From Oscillospiraceae bacterium (GTDB lineage: Bacteria; Bacillota; Clostridia; UBA1381): DNA of 7,680 nucleotides. A program made the position numbers and the translations under genes. Location of the stretch: assembly GCA_020860985.1 (NCBI GenBank), contig JAJBTG010000157.1, positions 330 to 8,009 of the forward strand, given 5' to 3'. This document shows, one piece after another, positions 1 to 6,899 of the stretch (within the stretch, counting starts at the first letter, position 1; each line of letters begins with the position of its first letter). The notes under the pieces were generated by a model. The model searched no databases. It saw only the letters and a program-made list of their open reading frames with translations, and was not told the origin of the DNA.

Positions 1-1
1 A

Positions 2-3000
2 ATGCCGCATACGCTCCTGAAACAGGTGTGCAGCAATGAGGGGATAAAGCTGCCCAACAAAGGTGATTACGGTGGCGGTCTGCGGTGTTTGTCGCCCGAT
101 GAGGATACAAGGAACGCAAGCTTGACCGCGCTGAAGCAGATTGTTGAGGACGAGGGTCAGATAGTGCTCGGTATCCGCAAGGTTCCGGTATACGAGGTGT
201 GTATCGGAAAAAGCGCTCTTGACGCTATGCCGTATATTGTTCAGGTATTTATCGGTAAGGGCAGCGAAATGAGCGCGGACGATTTTGAAAGACGTATGTA
301 CGTTATAGGAAAAATCGCGGAAAAGAAAATAAGAAAGAGCGGAATGGATAATTACTTCTATTTTGCATCTCTTTCCGCGCGCACTCTTGTATACAAGGGT
401 ATGCTCACGCCCGACCAGGTAAATGAATTTTATTTGGATTTGAAGGACGTTGATATGAAAACGGCAATCGCGCTTGTTCATTCACGTTTTTCAACCAATA
501 CATTCCCCTCGTGGGAAAGAGCGCATCCGAACAGATATATCATTCATAACGGTGAAATCAATACAATTCGCGGCAATATGAACTGGGTCAGAGCGCGTGA
601 GAGAATGTTCTCAACTCCGGAATTTGAGGGGGATATGGATAAGATTTTGCCGGTTATTAACGAGGACGGCTCGGATTCTGCAATGCTTGACAATTATTTG
701 CAGTTTTTGCACCTGTCGGGCTTCTCGCTTCCGCGCGCGGTTATGATGACAATACCGGAGCCGTGGGAAAATAATGATGAAATGAAGCCGGAAATGAAGA
801 AATTCTATGAATATCATTCATGTATAACGGAGCCTTGGGACGGTCCCGCGGCTGTTGCGTTCACGGACGGACGCTATGTCGGCGCGACGCTTGACAGAAA
901 CGGTCTTAGACCGGCGCACTATTATATAACCTCGGACGATATGATTATTCTTTCGTCGGAGGTGGGCGTAACGGATATTGACCAGTCCAAGATTGTCAGA
1001 AAGGAAAGACTCCATCCCGGCAAGATGCTCCTAATAGACACGGAAAAGGGCAGAATTATAACAAATGAGGAGATAAAAGAATTTGAAGCCTCATATAAAC
1101 CCTATGGCGAATGGGTGGAAAAGACGCTGGTTAATCTTGAGGATTTGCCGTCCGAAACGGGTGTTGAGGGTGATACATGGCATGACCTCGTTCAGAAGAT
1201 AAAGAAAAAGGCAGTGGGCAATATCAATGAGGATTTGATGCTGCGCAGCACCATCATGCTTGAAAATATGTTTGTGAACCGAGAAAATGCGGAGGATACA
1301 ATTCCGTTTCTGACGCGTCAGAAAGCGTTCGGATACACTTGGGAAGATGTAAACATGACAATAAAGCAGATTGTTGAAAAGTCGGAGGATCCCATAAGCG
1401 CGATGGGTACGGATATTCCGCTTGCGGTTCTTTCGGAAAAGCCGCAAATGCTGTACAATTATTTCAAGCAGCTTTTCGCGCAGGTTACCAATCCGCCTAT
1501 TGACGCTATTCGTGAGCAGATAGTTACCTCGACATACACTCTTTTCGGATGCGAGCAGAATTTGCTTACTTCATCGGAGCTTAACTGCCGCAAGGTCAGA
1601 GCGTTGAGTCCGATTTTGACAAATGACGAACTTGCAAAGCTCAGGAATATAAATCTTGAAGGATTTAAATCGATTACCATACCGGCACTGTTTAACACAA
1701 AGCAGGAAAACGATATGGAAATGGCTATGGAAACTATTTTCGAGGCTGCAGATATAGCTATTGACAACGGCTATAATATCATTATTTTGTCGGATAAGGG
1801 CATTGATGAAAACAAAGCGCCCATTCCCGCGCTTTTGGTATCGTCCGGACTTCATCATCACCTCTTACGCAGGGGTACAAGAATGAAGGTGTCGATTGTG
1901 CTTGAATCCGGCGAGCCGAGAGAGGTGCATCATTTCGCTTGCTTGATTGGCTACGGCGTAAACGGTATAAATCCGTATATGGCGTATGAGGCGGTTGACG
2001 AGCTTATAGAAAGCGGCTTGCTTCCGTACAATCACGATGAGGCAGTGGAACGCTATAACAAGGCTTGCACAAAGGGAATAGTAAAGGTTATGTCCAAGAT
2101 GGGAATCTCAACGATTCAGTCATACCAGGGCTCACAGATTTTTGAAATTCTCGGCATAAAGGAAAGTGTTGTTGATAAGTATTTCACAGGCACAACTACC
2201 CGTATAGGCGGTATCAGACTTGAGCATATAGAGAAAGAGGTTATGCTCCGACACGGCGAAGCCTTTGATAAGGTTACGGGCAAAAAGGCTCTCAAAACCG
2301 GCGGCGAGTATAAGTGGAGAGCAAAGGGCGAATATCACATGTTCAATCCCGAATCGATATATAAGCTGCAAATGGCGTGCCGCACAGGAAATTATAAGCT
2401 GTACAAGGAATATGCCCGCGAGATGGATGAGCATCAGGCGCATCAATGTACAATCCGCGGTATGCTCGATATTAAGACAATAGATAAGCCCATCGCGATA
2501 GACAAGGTTGAGAGCGTTGAAAGCATTGTAAAGCGTTTTAAAACCGGCGCTATGTCCTACGGTTCGATTTCGCAGGAGGCGCACGAGTGTCTGGCGATAG
2601 CGATGAACAGACTCGGCGGAAAGTCCAACAGCGGTGAGGGCGGCGAAAACCCCGAAAGATATATTCTCGACGAGAACGGCGACAGCCGTTCGAGCGCGAT
2701 AAAGCAGGTCGCATCCGGTCGATTCGGAGTTCATATATACTATTTGCAGAACGCAAAGGAAATTCAAATTAAGATGGCGCAGGGCGCAAAGCCCGGCGAG
2801 GGCGGACATCTTCCGGGCGGAAAGGTATATCCGTGGATTGCCAAGGCAAGACATTCAACCCCGGGTGTCGGACTTATCTCGCCTCCGCCGCACCATGATA
2901 TATATTCAATCGAGGATTTGGCACAGCTTATTCATGACCTCAAGAATGCGAACCGCGACGCGCGAGTTACAGTCAAGCTCGTATCGGAAGCCGGCGTAGG

Positions 3001-4486
3001 AACAATCGCGGTCGGCGTTGCAAAGGGCAGAGCGGACGTAATTCTCGTATCCGGCTATGACGGAGGTACGGGCGCGGCTCCGAAAACAATCGTGCGCCAC
3101 GCGGGACTTCCGTGGGAGCTTGGAGTTGCGGAAACGCATCAGGTGCTTTTGATGAATAATCTCCGCAACAGAGTTGTTATAGAAACCGACGGTAAGCTCT
3201 TAACGGGACGCGACGTTGCGGTCGCGGCGCTTTTGGGAGCGGAGGAATTCGGATTTGCAACGGGTCCGCTGATTGCAATCGGCTGCGTAATGATGCGTGT
3301 TTGTAATCTTGACACCTGTCCCGTAGGTGTTGCAACGCAGAATCCGAAGCTGAGAAAGCGTTTCTGCGGCAAGCCGGAATACGTGGAGAATTTCATGAAA
3401 TTTATCGCGCAGGATTTGCGTGAATGGATGGCGAAAATCGGCGTGAGAACGGTTGACGAAATGATCGGTCATGTTGTAAGACTAAGCCAGAAGCATATAG
3501 AGGATAATTGGAAGGCTAAAGAGGTTGATTTGTCATCATTGCTCTATCAGCCGAAAATCTGCTCCAACGATTACGAGAGATACCACAATGTAATGCAGGA
3601 TCACGAGCTTTATAAGACGCTTGATATGAACACGTTGCTCAAGCTCTGCGAGCCGGCAATAAAGGACGGCAAGAAAATAGAAGCGCGTCTTGAAATAACG
3701 AATATAAACCGTGTAACGGGTACCATTCTTTCATCGGAGATTGCCCGCGCGCACGGGGAGGAAGGACTTCCCGAGGACAGCATAAAGCTGAGCTTTGTAG
3801 GAAGTGCGGGACAGAGCTTCGGTGCGTTCCTTGCCCCGGGCGTTACGATGAAGCTCGAGGGCGACAGCAACGACTACATCGGAAAGGGATTGTCGGGAGG
3901 AAAGATTATTGTAGTACCTCCGTCGGAGGCACAGTTTAACCCGAGCGAAAATGTTATAATCGGCAACGTCGCGTTCTACGGAGCTATTAAGGGCGAGGCA
4001 TATATCAGAGGTATCGCGGGTGAGCGCTTCTGCGTAAGAAATTCGGGCATGACGGCTGTTGTCGAGGGTATAGGCGACCACGGCTGTGAGTATATGACGG
4101 GCGGATGCGTTGCAGTAATCGGCGAAACTGGCAGAAACTTTGCCGCGGGAATGTCGGGCGGCGTAGCGTATGTTTACAATAAGAGCGGCGAGTTGGAAAA
4201 GAACTGTAACAAGGGCATGGTTGCTCTTGAGGAAATGACCGATAAGGATGCTCAAAAGCTTAAAGAGATGCTTGAAAAGCATATTTTAAATACGGACAGT
4301 GACGTTGCTCAGGCAATCCTTGATAATTTCGACAGTGAAAAGGATATGTTTGTAAAGGTAATCCCCAATGATTACAAAAAGGTCATAACCGTTCTTGAGG
4401 AAGAGCTTGAAAAAGGAACCGACAGAGATGAAGCGCTGCTTATAGCGTTTGAAAATGTTACGGGCAAAAAGGTAGAGGATGCATAA
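2..4486 (+). CDS. gltB: Glutamate synthase large (alpha) subunit, 5' end cut by window edge
   Basis: This is the large subunit of glutamate synthase (GOGAT). It hydrolyses glutamine, channels the ammonia to an FMN site and makes glutamate from 2-oxoglutarate in the cytoplasm. The visible 1494 residues start inside the N-terminal class II amidotransferase domain. The catalytic Cys1 and roughly the first 60-70 residues lie outside the window, so the ATG at position 2 is an internal methionine. Domains in visible numbering: rest of the amidotransferase to about 365, with HSRFSTNTFPSWERAHPNR near 160-178 and the oxyanion HNGEI at 182-186; central domain about 460-720; FMN-binding synthase barrel about 772-1160, with GAMSYGS (849-855), SNSGEGGENPER (875-886), QGAKPGEGGHLPGGK (927-941) and SGYDGGTG (1017-1024); C-terminal GXGXG beta-helix 1267-1393. 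Cysteines 1095, 1101 and 1106 (C-x5-C-x4-C) are the expected 3Fe-4S ligands. No frameshift or missing motif is seen. It is partnered with gltD immediately downstream. Some Bacillus annotations call this gene gltA. Confidence 0.98.
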   Translation: MPHTLLKQVCSNEGIKLPNKGDYGGGLRCLSPDEDTRNASLTALKQIVEDEGQIVLGIRKVPVYEVCIGKSALDAMPYIVQVFIGKGSEMSADDFERRMYVIGKIAEKKIRKSGMDNYFYFASLSARTLVYKGMLTPDQVNEFYLDLKDVDMKTAIALVHSRFSTNTFPSWERAHPNRYIIHNGEINTIRGNMNWVRARERMFSTPEFEGDMDKILPVINEDGSDSAMLDNYLQFLHLSGFSLPRAVMMTIPEPWENNDEMKPEMKKFYEYHSCITEPWDGPAAVAFTDGRYVGATLDRNGLRPAHYYITSDDMIILSSEVGVTDIDQSKIVRKERLHPGKMLLIDTEKGRIITNEEIKEFEASYKPYGEWVEKTLVNLEDLPSETGVEGDTWHDLVQKIKKKAVGNINEDLMLRSTIMLENMFVNRENAEDTIPFLTRQKAFGYTWEDVNMTIKQIVEKSEDPISAMGTDIPLAVLSEKPQMLYNYFKQLFAQVTNPPIDAIREQIVTSTYTLFGCEQNLLTSSELNCRKVRALSPILTNDELAKLRNINLEGFKSITIPALFNTKQENDMEMAMETIFEAADIAIDNGYNIIILSDKGIDENKAPIPALLVSSGLHHHLLRRGTRMKVSIVLESGEPREVHHFACLIGYGVNGINPYMAYEAVDELIESGLLPYNHDEAVERYNKACTKGIVKVMSKMGISTIQSYQGSQIFEILGIKESVVDKYFTGTTTRIGGIRLEHIEKEVMLRHGEAFDKVTGKKALKTGGEYKWRAKGEYHMFNPESIYKLQMACRTGNYKLYKEYAREMDEHQAHQCTIRGMLDIKTIDKPIAIDKVESVESIVKRFKTGAMSYGSISQEAHECLAIAMNRLGGKSNSGEGGENPERYILDENGDSRSSAIKQVASGRFGVHIYYLQNAKEIQIKMAQGAKPGEGGHLPGGKVYPWIAKARHSTPGVGLISPPPHHDIYSIEDLAQLIHDLKNANRDARVTVKLVSEAGVGTIAVGVAKGRADVILVSGYDGGTGAAPKTIVRHAGLPWELGVAETHQVLLMNNLRNRVVIETDGKLLTGRDVAVAALLGAEEFGFATGPLIAIGCVMMRVCNLDTCPVGVATQNPKLRKRFCGKPEYVENFMKFIAQDLREWMAKIGVRTVDEMIGHVVRLSQKHIEDNWKAKEVDLSSLLYQPKICSNDYERYHNVMQDHELYKTLDMNTLLKLCEPAIKDGKKIEARLEITNINRVTGTILSSEIARAHGEEGLPEDSIKLSFVGSAGQSFGAFLAPGVTMKLEGDSNDYIGKGLSGGKIIVVPPSEAQFNPSENVIIGNVAFYGAIKGEAYIRGIAGERFCVRNSGMTAVVEGIGDHGCEYMTGGCVAVIGETGRNFAAGMSGGVAYVYNKSGELEKNCNKGMVALEEMTDKDAQKLKEMLEKHILNTDSDVAQAILDNFDSEKDMFVKVIPNDYKKVITVLEEELEKGTDRDEALLIAFENVTGKKVEDA

Positions 4487-4491
4487 GGAGG
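4485..4491 (+). promoter_or_regulatory. Ribosome binding site of gltD
   Basis: AAGGAGG overlaps the last two bases of the gltB TAA stop and sits 8 bases before the ATG at 4500. It decides the gltD start: the in-frame ATG at 4479 lies upstream of this site, would translate the site itself (MHKEDKK), and has no comparable sequence in front of it. The overlap with the stop suggests that ribosomes finishing gltB can re-initiate on gltD (inference). Confidence 0.9.
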
Positions 4492-4499
4492 ATAAGAAA

Positions 4500-5954
4500 A
4501 TGGGAAAACCCACAGGATTTTTAGAATATAACCGACAGCTTCCCGAGGACAGACCTCCAAAGGAGAGAATGAAAGATTGGGATGAATTTCACACCCACTA
4601 TGACTTGGCGAAGCTTCAGTTACAGGGCGCGCGCTGTATGGATTGCGGTGTACCGTTCTGTCATACCGGCAAGATGATAGGCAGAACCTCGATGGGCTGT
4701 CCGCTCAATAATCTGATTCCCGAATGGAACGATCTTGTGTACCGGGGAAATATCGACGAGGCATACAGACGTTTATCGCTTACCAACAGCTTTCCGGAAT
4801 TTACCGGAAGAGTATGTCCGGCGCTATGCGAGGGCTCATGCACGCTTGGTATGCATGACCCGGCGGTTACAATTAAAAATATCGAGTGCCATATTATAGA
4901 TACAATGTTCGCGGAGGGCAAGGTTAAGCCGAGGCTTCCTCAAAAATCGACGGAAAAGCGCGTCGCGGTAGTAGGCTCGGGACCCGCGGGTCTTGCCTGC
5001 GCCGACCAGCTTAGTCAGATGGGACACCGTGTGACCGTGTTTGAACGCGCGGACCGCGCGGGCGGACTTCTGATGTACGGTATTCCTAACATGAAGCTTG
5101 ACAAAAAGGTTGTTGAGCGCCGCGTTGATTTAATGCAAAAGGAGGGCGTTGTTTTCAAGCTGAATACCGAGATAGGAAAGAATTATCCGGCGGTAAAACT
5201 TGTAAACGAATTTGACGCTGTAGTGCTTTGCACGGGTTCTACGTCCCCGAGATTGCTTCAGGTTGAGGGAGCCGATTTAAAGGGCGTTCATTACGCGGTG
5301 GATTTTTTGAAGGCGAATACAAAGAGTCTGCTTGATTCAAATCTTGAGGATAGAATGTATATCAATGCCGAGTGCAAAAATGTTATTGTAGTAGGCGGCG
5401 GAGATACAGGTACGGACTGCGTGGGAACATCCATCAGACATGGCTGCAAGAGCGTCACGCAGCTTGAAATCATGGGCGAGCTTCCTGAAACAAGAGCAGA
5501 CAACAATCCGTGGCCCGAATGGCCGAGAATTAAAAAGACCGATTACGGTCAAGAGGAGGCAATTGAGCTGTTCGGCAAGGATCCGAGAGAGTATCAAACA
5601 ACCGTCACTAAAATCGATGGTGACGATATGGGTCAGGTTAGGGCGGTTCATACCGTGGAGGTTGATTGGTCAACCGGAAAACCGGTGCCGGTACCCGGAA
5701 CGGAGAAGATTCGTGAGTGTGAGCTTGTGCTTATCGCTATGGGATTCTTAGGTCCGGAGCAGGGACTTGTAAAGCAGCTTACTCTTGCTACGGATATGAG
5801 AAGCAATATCGCCGCTTCGGAGAACGACCATAAAACAAGCTTGCACGGCGTGTTTGCCACGGGTGACTGCCGCAGAGGTCAGAGCCTTGTAGTATGGGCA
5901 ATCCGTGAGGGCAGAGAAGCGGCTGAAGCGGTTGACGAGTATTTGATGAAATAA
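4500..5954 (+). CDS. gltD: Glutamate synthase small (beta) subunit
   Basis: This is the NAD(P)H-oxidising subunit of glutamate synthase. It takes a hydride from NAD(P)H onto FAD and passes electrons through iron-sulfur clusters to the FMN of GltB. The protein is 484 residues, normal for the family. The N-terminal ferredoxin-like part carries cysteines 46, 49, 54 and 67 (CMDCGVPFC, then MGCPLNN) and 106, 110 and 114 (CPALCEGSC), as expected for two 4Fe-4S clusters. The 12-residue gap between Cys54 and Cys67 is the longer Bacillus/plant-type spacing rather than the short E. coli form. A first Rossmann fold shows GSGPAG at 159-164 (FAD), with ERADRAGGLLMYGIP after it. A second shows VVGGGDTGTD at 297-306 (NAD(P)H). 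The C-terminal GVFATGDCRRGQSLV (450-464) is the second FAD motif. I chose the ATG at 4500 over the in-frame ATG at 4479 because of the ribosome binding site at 4485-4491. NADPH versus NADH use cannot be settled by eye. Confidence 0.98.
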   Translation: MGKPTGFLEYNRQLPEDRPPKERMKDWDEFHTHYDLAKLQLQGARCMDCGVPFCHTGKMIGRTSMGCPLNNLIPEWNDLVYRGNIDEAYRRLSLTNSFPEFTGRVCPALCEGSCTLGMHDPAVTIKNIECHIIDTMFAEGKVKPRLPQKSTEKRVAVVGSGPAGLACADQLSQMGHRVTVFERADRAGGLLMYGIPNMKLDKKVVERRVDLMQKEGVVFKLNTEIGKNYPAVKLVNEFDAVVLCTGSTSPRLLQVEGADLKGVHYAVDFLKANTKSLLDSNLEDRMYINAECKNVIVVGGGDTGTDCVGTSIRHGCKSVTQLEIMGELPETRADNNPWPEWPRIKKTDYGQEEAIELFGKDPREYQTTVTKIDGDDMGQVRAVHTVEVDWSTGKPVPVPGTEKIRECELVLIAMGFLGPEQGLVKQLTLATDMRSNIAASENDHKTSLHGVFATGDCRRGQSLVVWAIREGREAAEAVDEYLMK

Positions 5955-5969
5955 ATTAACAAATCCGAT

Positions 5970-6007
5970 AAAAATGAATTTCGCGGAAACGCGAAATTCA
6001 TTTTTTT
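5970..6007 (+). terminator. Intrinsic terminator of the gltBD unit
   Basis: A perfect inverted repeat pairs 5975-5985 (TGAATTTCGCG) with 5990-6000 (CGCGAAATTCA) around a GAAA tetraloop (5986-5989). The pairing extends by five A-T pairs (5970-5974 with 6001-6005) to a 16-bp stem. A run of seven T (6001-6007) follows the 11-bp core. It begins 15 bases after the gltD stop, so it ends the gltBD transcript. The A run on the left side gives a T tract on the opposite strand, so it may also work in reverse, although no gene facing it is visible. Confidence 0.92.
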
Positions 6008-6048
6008 AGCGACCGGTGGGAAATATATTGGTCTGTTTTTCATAAGTA

Positions 6049-6078
6049 TTGGACATTTAACGTGAAATATGATAAAAT
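6049..6078 (+). promoter_or_regulatory. Probable housekeeping sigma promoter for larB-larE
   Basis: A -35-like TGGACA (6050-6055; the run reads TTGGACA from 6049) is followed 17 bases later by a -10-like TAAAAT (6073-6078). TG at 6070-6071, one base before the -10 box, makes an extended -10 element. An overlapping TATGAT (6068-6073) resembles the consensus too, but its spacing from the -35 box is too short. Transcription would begin near 6084-6086, giving a leader of about 50 bases before larB. The position just after the gltBD terminator supports it. This is a prediction by eye. Confidence 0.65.
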
Positions 6079-6095
6079 ATGTAGGACAGTCGGGG

Positions 6096-6147
6096 TGAGC
6101 GATACAGATGTTCTGAAATGAAAGGGCGGCGGCTTATATGAGCGATA
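6096..6147 (+). repeat. 9-base direct repeat in the larB leader and at the larB start
   Basis: TGAGCGATA occurs at 6096-6104 in the leader and again at 6139-6147, where it begins within the larB start codon, 43 bases apart. The similarity extends a little further: GTGAGCGATACAGATG in the leader against ATGAGCGATATAAAGG at the gene start. The intervening DNA is not repeated. It may be chance, a small relic duplication or a binding site; nothing decides between these. Confidence 0.5.
6121..6126 (+). promoter_or_regulatory. Weak ribosome binding site of larB
   Basis: AAAGGG lies 11 bases upstream of the ATG at 6138. It is a poorer and more distant match than the sites of gltD and larE. No better in-frame start exists: the next in-frame ATG upstream, at 6108, hits a TGA after two codons. 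Confidence 0.45.
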
Positions 6148-6887
6148 TAAAGGAGATTTTAAAAAAGGTAGCAAGCGGCGAGATAACTTCCGAAGCCGCC
6201 GAATTGAAGCTGAAAACACAGCCGTTTGAGGATTTGGGCTATGCAAAGCCCGACTATCACCGTGCCGTAAGGCAAGGCATTGCGGAGGTCATATACGGAG
6301 CGGGAAAGACGGCGGAGCAGATAGTCGGTATAGCGCATTCTCTTGCGGCGTACGGTCAAGAAACGATACTCATAACCCGCCTTGACGCGGAAAAAGCCGC
6401 GGAGGTAAATAAAGAAATTTCGCTTGATTACCGCGATACGGGACGCATCGGAATAATAGGTAAAATCCCCGAGAAGCGCGCGGGCAAGATAGTTATCGCA
6501 ACGGGCGGAACAAGCGATATGCCGGTCGCGGAGGAAGCTGCAATTACGGCGGAGGTGTTTGGCAATAATGTTGTTCGTCTTTACGACGTCGGCGTTGCGG
6601 GAATACATCGCCTGCTCTATCACAGCGAGGATATTATGACGGCGCGTGTGATTGTGGCTATCGCCGGAATGGAGGGCGCGCTTGCAAGCGTTATCGGCGG
6701 ACTTGCCGATTGCCCGGTTATCGCCGTTCCGACAAGCGTCGGCTACGGCGCGGCGTTCGGCGGCTTGGCGGCGCTCCTGTCAATGCTTAATTCCTGCGCG
6801 AGCGGCGTAAGCGTTGTAAATATCGACAACGGCTTCGGTGCGGGATATTTGGCAAGTATGATAAATCATATCGGTTTGGACGAATGA
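6138..6887 (+). CDS. larB: Nickel-pincer cofactor biosynthesis protein LarB (carboxylase/hydrolase)
   Basis: LarB carries out the first step of nickel-pincer nucleotide cofactor synthesis. It carboxylates the pyridinium ring of nicotinic acid adenine dinucleotide and cleaves off AMP, giving pyridinium-3,5-biscarboxylic acid mononucleotide (family knowledge). The protein is 249 residues, the usual length. Residues 1-110 form the LarB-specific N-terminal part, with a helical opening (KEILKKVASGEITSEAAELK) and then the conserved YAKPDYHRAVRQGIAEVIYG at 35-54. Residues from about 116 on form a PurE-like domain: ATGGTSDMPVAEEA (121-134) matches the PurE substrate loop, followed by VAGIHRLL (153-160), AIAGMEGALASVIGGL (174-189) and VPTSVGYGAAFGG (197-209). 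Cys220 in LNSCASGV aligns with the cysteine (221 in the Lactobacillus plantarum enzyme, from memory) that bonds covalently to the substrate ring. It is the first gene after the promoter at 6049-6078. PurE itself is excluded by the long N-terminal part and by larE alongside. Confidence 0.95.
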   Translation: MSDIKEILKKVASGEITSEAAELKLKTQPFEDLGYAKPDYHRAVRQGIAEVIYGAGKTAEQIVGIAHSLAAYGQETILITRLDAEKAAEVNKEISLDYRDTGRIGIIGKIPEKRAGKIVIATGGTSDMPVAEEAAITAEVFGNNVVRLYDVGVAGIHRLLYHSEDIMTARVIVAIAGMEGALASVIGGLADCPVIAVPTSVGYGAAFGGLAALLSMLNSCASGVSVVNIDNGFGAGYLASMINHIGLDE

Positions 6888-6892
6888 GAGGA
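6887..6892 (+). promoter_or_regulatory. Ribosome binding site of larE
   Basis: AGAGGA begins on the last base of the larB TGA stop and lies 7 bases before the ATG at 6900. Its spacing is good and it supports this start and co-translation with larB. Confidence 0.8.
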
Positions 6893-6899
6893 CAAAATT

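Noticed and set aside
2..4. ATG at position 2 as the true start of gltB
   Set aside because: The reading frame continues off the left edge. GltB proteins begin with a catalytic cysteine and a CGVGF-type region that is absent here, so this methionine is internal.
2132..2854. Long open frame on the - strand (240 codons) inside gltB
   Set aside because: It is antisense to a well-conserved part of gltB including the start of the FMN domain. The protein shows no recognisable motif, and long antisense frames are common opposite codon-biased genes.
3731..4282. Open frame on the - strand (183 codons) opposite the GXGXG domain of gltB
   Set aside because: It is a shadow of the conserved glycine-rich coding repeat, has no family resemblance, and lies wholly within a confident gene.
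6106..6116. CAGA-TGT-TCTG small inverted repeat in the larB leader
   Set aside because: Four base pairs are expected by chance. There is no riboswitch-like structure or conserved core around it.
6040..6246. Small - strand open frame (68 codons) covering the larB promoter and start
   Set aside because: It overlaps the promoter, leader and start of larB and has low-complexity content with no family signature.
6159..6623. Open frame on the - strand (154 codons) opposite larB
   Set aside because: larB on the + strand is conserved along its whole length and the antisense frame has no recognisable domain.
6729..6742. Perfect 5-bp inverted repeat CCGAC-AAGC-GTCGG inside larB
   Set aside because: It is short, encodes the conserved PTSVG motif and has no T tract after it, so it is best explained by coding constraint.
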